DNA from: Treponema sp.
GTDB taxonomy: Bacteria > Spirochaetota > Spirochaetia > Treponematales > Breznakiellaceae
Length of the DNA stretch: 8,185 nucleotides
Reading direction: 5' to 3'
Assembly (NCBI GenBank): GCA_031289935.1
Contig: JAITON010000167.1
Span: forward strand, 1 to 8,185
Shown: positions 1-5,384 of the stretch, piece by piece
Layout: each line of letters begins with the position of its first letter
Numbering within the stretch: the stretch's first letter is position 1
Made by a program: the position numbers and the translations under genes
Notes under the pieces: generated by a model
The model's input: only the letters and a program-made list of their open reading frames with translations
What the model was told of the DNA's origin: nothing
The model's database searches: none

Positions 1-462
1 GAGGTTACGGTAAAGGTGAACTTTAACCTGGGCAAGAACTCCCGGGACATGGTAGAGCGCCTCCAGGTAGCCATCCACGAGAGCGTGTCCAGCGGCGCGC
101 CCGTCATCCAGAGCGTTACAAACCCCACCGTGGGGACCCCCGACACGGTAAATGCGGGCGATATGGTGGTGATTCACGGCCTCAACGTGGCCGTCGAAGG
201 GGACCAGACTGCGGATATCGGCGTTTTCTTTACCCCCCTGGCCGGCGGCCCCGCTGGCGGTACCGGTGGCGGAAGCGCCATACACATCCCCGCCGGGAAG
301 TTCTCGCCGAATACGCCGGGCCAGGTCCAGTTCGCGCTCCCCGCCGCGGTAACCCCCGGCGAGTGGACGGTGCGCCTGGCCACCCAGACCACGGGCAGGA
401 AAGGGCAGTTTGTCAAAGAAGCCCGCAGTTTTACCTACGCCACGCCGGTACAGGTACTCTGA
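1..462 (+). CDS. DUF4469-like protein, 3' part (5' end outside window)
   Basis: The reading frame is open from the left edge to a TGA at 460-462, so this is the C-terminal ~153 residues of a longer protein. A GTG at position 16 could be read as a start, but it has no Shine-Dalgarno, and the frame continues upstream with sensible residues. The visible part begins with a short link (VNFNLGKNSRDMVERLQVAI). An immunoglobulin/TIG-like beta domain follows: PVIQSVTNPTVG, then a GDMVVIHGLNV strand pair, a glycine-rich loop, and a closing GEWTVRLATQTTG...VKEARSFTY segment. This arrangement resembles DUF4469 domains, which in known proteins follow an HU-like DNA-binding domain. That N-terminal domain is not in the window, so DNA binding is only inferred. 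Cellular role unknown. It converges on the mannosidase gene across a repeat array, and I see no intrinsic terminator after the stop. Confidence 0.72.
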   Translation, partial: EVTVKVNFNLGKNSRDMVERLQVAIHESVSSGAPVIQSVTNPTVGTPDTVNAGDMVVIHGLNVAVEGDQTADIGVFFTPLAGGPAGGTGGGSAIHIPAGKFSPNTPGQVQFALPAAVTPGEWTVRLATQTTGRKGQFVKEARSFTYATPVQVL

Positions 463-477
463 ACCGCCCCTGCCGGG

Positions 478-669
478 CCTTCATCCGGTAAGATGATGGA
501 CCATCATGCGGCAGGATGATGCGCTTCATCCGGCAAGATGATGGACCAACATACGTAAGATGATGGGCCATCATGCGGCAAGATGATGGACTACCATACG
601 TAAGATGATGGACCATCATGCGGTAAGATGATGGACCGACATACGTAAGATGATGGACCATCATGCAGG
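478..669. repeat. Tandem array of eight 22/23-bp dyad repeats
   Basis: Eight units fill the gap between two convergent genes: 490-512, 513-534, 535-556, 557-579, 580-601, 602-624, 625-646 and 647-669. A partial unit (478-489) precedes them. The 23-bp units at 490, 557, 602 and 647 all carry the 15-bp dyad atgatgg-a/g-ccatcat, perfect on both arms, with only the centre base varying. The 22-bp units keep the left arm but have a degenerate right arm ending in acgt. The two types mostly alternate, giving a 45-bp higher-order period. The array ends right at the mannosidase stop codon. There are no unique spacers, so it is not a CRISPR. On the minus strand the 45-bp period keeps a frame open with a ~15-residue repeat, but no Shine-Dalgarno precedes its ATG at 664 and changes between copies alter residues. 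A non-coding, REP-like element is the likelier reading. Confidence 0.9.
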
Positions 670-3237
670 CTACATGAACTTGAAGGCCAGCCAGGTGATA
701 AAGTTGATGGGCAGAAAGCGCATCAGGAAGCGCCGTATATAGTCCACCGCCAGATGGTTCCTGGGCTCTACCTCCGCCAGGCTCCGCAGCCTGAGCCGCT
801 GGAGGATATCTTCCCCGGAAAGCCCTGCGGCTTCCCCGATTAGGGGGACGGTAACCGTGTACTCCTCCCCGCCGTTGATATCGAAGAAGTTGTCCGAGAG
901 GGGCGCCTCCAGCCCGTCGATTTCGGCATACACGTAGCGGGCATAGGCATTGGCCTTGAGGGTGATTGCCGCCTGCCAGCGGCGGATCTCGCAGCTTGCC
1001 TGGAGAACCGGCCTGGGGAGCCGGGCAAATTTATCCGGCACCAGGAGCCAGCGCTTGGTATCCACCGGGGCCCCGGCCCTGTCCTGAACTTCCACCGTGA
1101 GGGCCGCCTCCCGGATATCCCGGCCGCCAAGCAGGCCGGCGTAGTCCAGGCTCAGGATCTTACGGGCCGATACCCCCGGCAGATCAAGCTGCTCATTCCC
1201 CCCGGCGATACGGGCCCCCTTAAAGTCCCGGAAGCTCCAGGCAACACTCCCCTTAAAGTTCCGGGGCAGGTCGTTGGCCAGGTATATCTCGGCGCGATCC
1301 TTGAAGTAATCGTTGGAAAGGCAGAGGGGCTTGTTAAAGTGCCGGGCATGGTAGTGCAGGGCCTTGTACTGCTTCCGGTAGTCGATCCCCGCCCAGGATG
1401 CCACGGGCCAGCAGTCGTTGTACTGCCAGTAGAGCGCCCCGCCGCACTGGTCCATGTTCCGGCGCCACTGGTCCGTGGCAAAGCGCATGGCTGCGGACTG
1501 GACCAACTGGGAAAGATAGACCATATCCTTGAATTTTGCCGGGGCCCGGTATTGAGCCAACAAATAGAAAAGGATCTTCTGATTCCCCCCGGCGGATTTC
1601 TGATGGATCATCATCACCGGGTCGCTGATCTTCGGTTCCGCCTGGTTGGTATAAGACCGTACCGCCCGCATGGAGGGGAAGGACTCCAGGCCGAACTCGG
1701 AACAGAACCGGGTGGGCATTTTGCGGAAGGCCTCAATGGGCTGGAGCCCGTGCCATACCTGCCAGAGGTGGCTGTCCCCGTAGCGCAGGTCGTTGGGCTT
1801 CCGGTCCTCCGCTCCCGATGAGGGGGAGCCGGGCCAATAGGGCCTTTCCGTGTCCAGTTCCTCAAGCCAGGAGGGGAGGGTGCGGTAGTAAAACCGGGTA
1901 TTGCTTGAGTAGAGCCCCTTGTTCCGTTTCCAGAGCCGCCCAAAAACCTCGTTCTCGTTGTTGCCGCTCCAGAGTACCAGGCTCGGATGATGCCGCAGGC
2001 GGCCTACGTTGTCGATCACCTCCTGGTGGACGTTCTCCACGAATTCCGCTTCGTCAAAGGGATAGGAGCTGCAGGCAAAGCAGAAGTCCTGCCAGACCAT
2101 GATCCCGTTCTTGTCGCAGAGCTCGTAAAAGGCATCGGACTCGTAGTGGCCGCCCCCCCAGACCCGGAGCATGTTCATGTTGGCGAATTTGGCGGATTCT
2201 ATATAGAAGCGAAGGTCCTCGGCCGTGGTACGGGTTACAAAGCTGTCGCTGGGAATCCAATCGGCCCCCCGGGCAAAGACCGGCGCCCCGTTTACCACAA
2301 AGCGGAAGAGCTCCCCGCCATGGCCGGGGGACCTGTCCAGTTCCAGCGTCCTTAAACCGATGGTCTTCTCGCAGGTATCAATAACCGTACCGTCTGGGGC
2401 CGCCAGTTCCACCACGGCCTTGTAGAGGTTCTGTTCCCCCAGGCCGTTGGGCCACCAGAGCCGGGGATTTTCCAGGGGAATCTCGAAGGAAAAACCGGGG
2501 AACGGGGAACCGGCGGCAGGGCTGTATTCCTGGCGCCCCCCTCCCGGCGTCGTGAGAACGCAGCGGGCCCTCAGGCCGGAGCTACCGCCTATCGTGGCAT
2601 CGCCCAGGATGCGCGCGCTTACCGAGAGATGCACCGCCCCGTTCTGGTGACGCTGTAGGACTTCCATGGCAGCGATACGCTGGTCCCAAGCCTCCAGAGC
2701 GATCTCCCCGAAGACGCCTGCCGGGGGCAGGTTCGGGCCCCAGTCCCAGCCAAAGTGGCACTGGACCTTTCTGATATGGGCCACCCCCTTGACGCCCATA
2801 CCGGCGGAAACCATAGGGTTTGCGGCCTGCCTCGCCCGGATATACTCAAAGGGCGCCTTAAAGAGGATCGAAAGCCGGTTGTCCTTTCCCCGGACCAGGC
2901 CCTGGAGGGAGATTCGCCAGGTCCGGAAGCAGTTATTGACCTCGGCCGCCTTGGTATTGTTCACCCGGATCTCCGCCAGGGTATCCAGGCCGGAGACGAC
3001 CAGGTCCAGGTGTTCCCGTTCCAGGAATTCTTGGGGAAGATCGAAGGAACGGAAGTACTCGTAGTCCTGTTTTGCGACCCCGGAGGCCCCGGTTTCGTTA
3101 TTCCCCCAGAAGGGATCGGCGATCACCCCGGCCGCCATGAGGTCCAGGTAGTTGGAGCCCGGGAGATGGCCGGGCACGGAAATTTTGCCTCCCGCTTCCC
3201 GCAGGGTCCAGTTACCTTCAAGGTTCAAACGGTTCAT
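670..3237 (-). CDS. Beta-mannosidase, glycoside hydrolase family 2
   Basis: Retaining exo-beta-mannosidase that would remove non-reducing-end mannose from manno-oligosaccharides. From the upstream of two tandem ATGs (3240), AAGGAG at 3244-3249 leaves a 3-nt spacer; from the second (3237) it leaves 6 nt, so I chose the second (855 aa). Numbering from the first Met: an N-terminal GH2 sugar-binding domain lies at about 5-180, including HFGWDWGP (162-169). An immunoglobulin-like domain follows at about 190-300, then a TIM barrel from about 310. The barrel shows NGAPVFARGADWIP, LRVWGGGHYE, WQDF and LWSGNNE, where E429 is the expected acid/base. RFCSEFG gives E515 as the expected nucleophile. Both catalytic glutamates are present and the length fits the family. 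No signal peptide is visible, so it should be cytoplasmic and act on imported oligosaccharides. An intrinsic terminator immediately upstream separates it from the lipoprotein gene, and no clear promoter of its own is visible. Confidence 0.95.
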   Translation of the reverse strand: MNRLNLEGNWTLREAGGKISVPGHLPGSNYLDLMAAGVIADPFWGNNETGASGVAKQDYEYFRSFDLPQEFLEREHLDLVVSGLDTLAEIRVNNTKAAEVNNCFRTWRISLQGLVRGKDNRLSILFKAPFEYIRARQAANPMVSAGMGVKGVAHIRKVQCHFGWDWGPNLPPAGVFGEIALEAWDQRIAAMEVLQRHQNGAVHLSVSARILGDATIGGSSGLRARCVLTTPGGGRQEYSPAAGSPFPGFSFEIPLENPRLWWPNGLGEQNLYKAVVELAAPDGTVIDTCEKTIGLRTLELDRSPGHGGELFRFVVNGAPVFARGADWIPSDSFVTRTTAEDLRFYIESAKFANMNMLRVWGGGHYESDAFYELCDKNGIMVWQDFCFACSSYPFDEAEFVENVHQEVIDNVGRLRHHPSLVLWSGNNENEVFGRLWKRNKGLYSSNTRFYYRTLPSWLEELDTERPYWPGSPSSGAEDRKPNDLRYGDSHLWQVWHGLQPIEAFRKMPTRFCSEFGLESFPSMRAVRSYTNQAEPKISDPVMMIHQKSAGGNQKILFYLLAQYRAPAKFKDMVYLSQLVQSAAMRFATDQWRRNMDQCGGALYWQYNDCWPVASWAGIDYRKQYKALHYHARHFNKPLCLSNDYFKDRAEIYLANDLPRNFKGSVAWSFRDFKGARIAGGNEQLDLPGVSARKILSLDYAGLLGGRDIREAALTVEVQDRAGAPVDTKRWLLVPDKFARLPRPVLQASCEIRRWQAAITLKANAYARYVYAEIDGLEAPLSDNFFDINGGEEYTVTVPLIGEAAGLSGEDILQRLRLRSLAEVEPRNHLAVDYIRRFLMRFLPINFITWLAFKFM

Positions 3238-3260
3238 CATTTTCTCCTTCCCAAAGGAAT

Positions 3261-3293
3261 AAAAAACAAATACCCCCGGTTTTGCCGGGGGTA
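3261..3293 (-). terminator. Intrinsic terminator after the FMN-binding lipoprotein gene
   Basis: Perfect 9-bp stem TACCCCCGG / CCGGGGGTA (3271-3279 with 3285-3293) around a 5-nt loop. On the minus strand it is followed at once by TTTGTTTTTT (3261-3270). It starts about 22 nt after the stop codon of the lipoprotein gene and ends about 20 nt before the mannosidase start codon. GC-rich stem plus U-tract is the standard form, and the orientation matches the upstream gene only. Confidence 0.92.
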
Positions 3294-3314
3294 CAATCGG
3301 TCCAGCCCAGGACC

Positions 3315-3698
3315 CTACTGATTGGCGAGAATCTGGCCGATGGCGGCCTTGACCGCATCAATAATCGCCTGGGAGGTTACGGTGGCGCTGGCAACCGTAT
3401 CCACCTCGGGGGAATTGGCTTCCACCATCTTCGGCACCATAATGGGCGCGGCCTGGTTCCCGATACTCGGAGTCTGGGTGGAATCATCCACCAGGATCTC
3501 CGTGATCTTGCCGTCCGTCAGGGTAACGGTAACGGTAACCACGGCGCCGAAGATCCCGGGGGCCTGACCCTGGGCCGTGCCCGAGGCGTGGCCGTAAGGG
3601 CTGGAGGGCCCGGCAGGGGCGGTGGCGCATGAGACAATCCCAAGACCCAACGCGAAAAGGACCAGGATGCTGAACATACTAGCAACAGCTTTTTTCAT
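3315..3698 (-). CDS. Small FMN-binding-domain lipoprotein
   Basis: A 127-residue exported protein. A Lys-Lys start and hydrophobic core (residues 2-22) end in GIVSC, with Cys24 as the likely lipidation site, a relaxed lipobox of the kind spirochaetes use. A low-complexity Gly/Ala/Ser/Pro linker (25-48) leads to a compact FMN_bind-type domain (about 50-125): VTVTVTLTDGKITEILV, then an IG..AAP.MVPKMVEANS stretch, then DTVASATVTSQAIIDAVKAAI. In this family a Thr/Ser in a D-x-x-(S/T)-G-A-(T/S) motif takes covalent FMN from ApbE. Here the motif reads DTVASAT, so Asp100 and Thr106 are kept but the usual S-G is A-S. It could be an envelope electron carrier or an FMN-bearing partner of a reductase; no such enzyme is encoded beside it. 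The start is firm: AAGGAG (3706-3711) lies 7 nt before the ATG. An intrinsic terminator follows the gene. Confidence 0.85.
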   Translation of the reverse strand: MKKAVASMFSILVLFALGLGIVSCATAPAGPSSPYGHASGTAQGQAPGIFGAVVTVTVTLTDGKITEILVDDSTQTPSIGNQAAPIMVPKMVEANSPEVDTVASATVTSQAIIDAVKAAIGQILANQ

Positions 3699-3717
3699 TC
3701 TAAATCTCCTTAATGGT

Positions 3718-3746
3718 ATTATACCCTATTTCAATCAGTTTGTATA
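3718..3746 (-). promoter_or_regulatory. Sigma70-type promoter for the FMN-binding lipoprotein gene
   Basis: On the minus strand a perfect TATAAT (-10, 3718-3723) lies 17 bp from TATACA (3741-3746), which matches four of six -35 consensus bases. The predicted start site near 3711-3712 falls at the edge of the AAGGAG ribosome binding site, so the leader would be only about 13 nt. The -10 sits in an imperfect dyad (ggtat-a-atacc). Confidence 0.6.
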
Positions 3747-3832
3747 CTACGCTAGGGGCGAAACCGGAAAAAGCAGCATCAAACCGGGCGGGCGCCGGGC
3801 AAACCTCTGGTTCGCAGCGCTGCTTTGCCTTC

Positions 3833-3912
3833 CCGCAAAGCTTGGGGGATATCCCTCAAAGTTATTTTGCCGTCCGCCAAAGTTTGCGGGATATCCCTCA
3901 AAGTTATTTTGC
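3833..3912. repeat. Two tandem 42-bp repeats with a GGGATATCCC dyad
   Basis: Two near-identical units are offset by exactly 42 bp. The identical core, 25 bp, spans 3846-3870 and 3888-3912, and the ~12 bp before each core are also similar. Each unit centres on the perfect palindrome GGGATATCCC, flanked by TTTG and CAAA/CAAG, so the dyad extends to about 20 bp with one mismatch. The units lie in the 248-bp gap between the hydrolase stop (3947) and the lipoprotein start (3698). They are unrelated in sequence to the array at 478-669. Confidence 0.85.
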
Positions 3913-3950
3913 GGGCAAAATGCGTTCACGTTTGTAGCGCCCGCGCTTAC
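3906..3950. repeat. Two short inverted repeats at the 3' end of the hydrolase gene
   Basis: ATTTTGC-GG-GCAAAAT (3906-3921) is a perfect 7-bp inverted repeat that overlaps the end of the second 42-bp unit. A second hairpin, AGCGC-CC-GCGCT (3936-3947, extendable to 3934-3950 with one bulge), runs into the hydrolase stop codon. Either could form at the mRNA 3' end, but neither is followed by a U-tract on the minus strand, so I do not call an intrinsic terminator. Confidence 0.45.
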
Positions 3951-5092
3951 GTTTCAGCCTGTTCGAGCAGTTCCGTGCCCACATCCTGGTACCGCTTAGC
4001 GATAACCGCCGCCCTGAGCCATTCCGCCACGCTGATGCCCTCAACCCGGTCCTCGTAGAAGCGCTTAGGCAAGCGGGAGCTGGTATGGGCGGTCTTGCCT
4101 GTGGCCGGATCCTTGGCGTGGTTAGCTATGTAATAGTAGTAATGAGGGACCGCCGCCTTGATTTCGGGCGTTACCTGGGCAAGCCCCCGGTGGAATTCCG
4201 CCAGGGCTTCGGCATTAAGGGCAAATACGTCGTGGTTCATCTTGTACTGATACTGGGCCAGGGTCTCGTCAAAGGCGGAGTTGGAGTGGAGCAGGACCGC
4301 TCCGGGGAGCCGCTTGCTGAGGCGGATAAACCAGTCCCGAATAAGCTGGCCATCGTCCCCCAGGCACGCGTAGAGGCCCGGATCGGTCTTCCAGATATCC
4401 CGAAAGATAGCCTTCCAGTCCAGGTACTGCACCTGGGAGCCGTCGGAGTAGACCGTCAGGTCCCGGCATTCCGGGAAGGCTGCGGCCACTATATCCGCGT
4501 TGGCCACTGCCCCAAAGGCGCCGGCGCTTTCCCCGGCCACCAGCAGGGCCTCGGGATGCCGGAAATCCCGGGGGGCGGCCTCCAGGCTCCGGCGCAGATT
4601 TTCGGCGCCCTGGTGGTAGAGGATATGGGGCTTCCCGTCCAGGCCGGTGTAGGGATAGTCGTTGTTGCCGCTGTGGAAATCCCCGGTAGCGTAGGGGAGA
4701 TAAATGTAATTCCAGTCGTTAAAGGGGTTCCGGGGGTCGTTTTTCGACATGATTCCCGTAAAGGCAAGCTCCATGTAAGAGGCTGCCCGGGGGAAGTAGT
4801 AGGCCTCGTCCCCTGCGAGGAACCGCCCCAGGGTATTGGGCCGGGCCGCTGTTTCCTCTTTCCAGGATGCCCCGCCCCCGGAAAAATAGACCACCAGCTT
4901 GTTGACCGATCCCTTTTTATAATAGGCGTAGTAGGCTGTACCGTCGGATGATTTGCAGCCCTCCAGCCTGAGCCGATACCAGCGGTAGGGCTTTTTGCAG
5001 GAACCCCTGTAGGCCGCCGCCTTGGTAAAGAGGTGGTAAAGGGCGATAAAGGGAACCGTACTATAAACGATTATCCGCGAAAGATACTTCAT
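3947..5092 (-). CDS. Pectin acetylesterase-like (Notum/CE13-type) membrane-anchored hydrolase
   Basis: An alpha/beta-hydrolase of the pectin acetylesterase/Notum family; these enzymes remove O-acetyl or acyl esters. Its actual substrate is unproven. I set the start at 5092 (381 aa) because GGAGG (5099-5103) lies 6 nt before that ATG; an in-frame ATG at 5128 has no such site. N-terminal residues 4-22 form one hydrophobic segment, a signal anchor or uncleaved signal peptide, so the enzyme should face the periplasm or cell surface. Family landmarks in order: VVYFSGGGASW (67-77, oxyanion-loop region), FNDWNYIYLPYATGDFHSG (124-142), and VAGESAGAFG (185-194) with Ser189 as predicted nucleophile. 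Asp275 (NSAFDE) and His336 (AHTSS) are candidate triad partners, with His325 as an alternative. Position 188 is Glu where many relatives have Cys (GCSAG). It reads divergently from the small-ORF/BrkB pair. With the mannosidase it fits plant cell-wall breakdown. Confidence 0.85.
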   Translation of the reverse strand: MKYLSRIIVYSTVPFIALYHLFTKAAAYRGSCKKPYRWYRLRLEGCKSSDGTAYYAYYKKGSVNKLVVYFSGGGASWKEETAARPNTLGRFLAGDEAYYFPRAASYMELAFTGIMSKNDPRNPFNDWNYIYLPYATGDFHSGNNDYPYTGLDGKPHILYHQGAENLRRSLEAAPRDFRHPEALLVAGESAGAFGAVANADIVAAAFPECRDLTVYSDGSQVQYLDWKAIFRDIWKTDPGLYACLGDDGQLIRDWFIRLSKRLPGAVLLHSNSAFDETLAQYQYKMNHDVFALNAEALAEFHRGLAQVTPEIKAAVPHYYYYIANHAKDPATGKTAHTSSRLPKRFYEDRVEGISVAEWLRAAVIAKRYQDVGTELLEQAET

Positions 5093-5120
5093 CTGAAACC
5101 TCCGTATTAATGCAGTGCTA

Positions 5121-5243
5121 TGCCGCATATATTAATCGAACTTTAATCGCGAAGCGCTTAAAGAAAAACTCCATTTCGTGCGGCGGATGCCGCAAACGTT
5201 AATCGAACTTTAAGCGCGAAGCGCTTAAAGAAAAATTCCATTT
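5121..5243. repeat. Two 56-bp direct repeats at 67-bp period in a divergent intergenic region
   Basis: Copies at 5121-5176 and 5188-5243 are offset by 67 bp and differ at five positions. Each runs from tgccgca through ttaatcgaactttaa and gcgaagcgcttaaag to tccattt. They occupy nearly all of the DNA between the hydrolase start (5092, leftward) and the small ORF (5286, rightward). The 12-bp spacer and its edges (5179-5194) form a smaller inverted repeat, tgcggc/gccgca. A-tracts follow the hairpins on the plus strand, so these are not terminators. Confidence 0.9.
5208..5230. promoter_or_regulatory. Perfect 10-bp hairpin/dyad closed on GCGAAGC; candidate operator
   Basis: The arms ctttaagcgc (5208-5217) and gcgcttaaag (5221-5230) are exact reverse complements around GAA. 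The centre reads GCGAAGC, known as an exceptionally stable DNA mini-hairpin. The first copy (5141-5163) has the same right arm and GCGAAGC core but one mismatch in the left arm. The right arm covers the -35 position of the rightward promoter, so a dyad-binding regulator could act here; that role is inference. Confidence 0.6.
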
Positions 5244-5253
5244 TGTATATACT
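5225..5253 (+). promoter_or_regulatory. Candidate promoter for the small ORF and brkB-like gene
   Basis: TATACT (5248-5253) matches five of six -10 bases. Seventeen bp upstream is TTAAAG (5225-5230), a weak -35 lying inside the hairpin arm. The predicted start near 5260 gives a leader of about 26 nt before the ATG at 5286, with the GGGAGG site inside it. A weak -35 would suit activation or repression at the overlapping dyad. Confidence 0.45.
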
Positions 5254-5285
5254 ATCTTTTAGACAGTATCACAGGGAGGCCAAAC

Positions 5286-5384
5286 ATGAAAGAGCGCCTT
5301 GCATCCCTTATCGCCATGAAGTTCTACCGCAAGGAGATGATGCAGGATATGGCTGATAAAAAAGCCGCCATCCAGGAAAATTGA
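5286..5384 (+). CDS. Small protein or leader peptide, 32 aa, coupled to the BrkB-like gene
   Basis: A 32-codon ORF (ATG 5286, TGA 5382-5384). It has the best ribosome binding site of this region: GGGAGG (5274-5279), 6 nt before the ATG. The TGA shares its A with the ATG of the next gene, the usual sign of translational coupling. The peptide starts MKERLASLIAMKFYRKEMMQ and ends with a Lys/Ala/Gln/Glu-rich tail. It has five or more Met, about twelve charged residues and no proline, so it is probably helical and amphipathic. It has no membrane segment and no Cys. I recognise no family. It may be a real micro-protein partner of the membrane protein, or a leader whose translation delivers ribosomes to the weaker downstream start. 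The strong site and exact overlap support translation; nothing shows that the product is stable. Confidence 0.7.
   Translation: MKERLASLIAMKFYRKEMMQDMADKKAAIQEN

Noticed and set aside
478..669. CRISPR array
   Set aside because: Units abut each other with no unique spacers, no cas genes are present, and the period of 22-23 bp is too short for repeat plus spacer.
3713..3937. Small ORFs on both strands through the 42-bp repeats (3713-3937 plus, 3747-3929 minus)
   Set aside because: No Shine-Dalgarno before either start, both depend on the repeat period being divisible by three, and the minus-strand one needs a GTG start.
3906..3950. Intrinsic terminator after the esterase gene
   Set aside because: Two inverted repeats are present but neither is followed by a U-tract on the minus strand, and the first has an AT-rich stem with a very short loop.
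4085..4951. Plus-strand ORF of 288 codons opposite the esterase gene
   Set aside because: Low-complexity Gly/Val-rich translation without domains or ribosome binding site; the opposite strand carries the recognisable hydrolase.
5141..5235. Hairpins in the divergent region as transcription terminators
   Set aside because: On the plus strand the stems are followed by A-tracts, and on the minus strand the T-tract precedes the stem. Both flanking genes also read away from the region.
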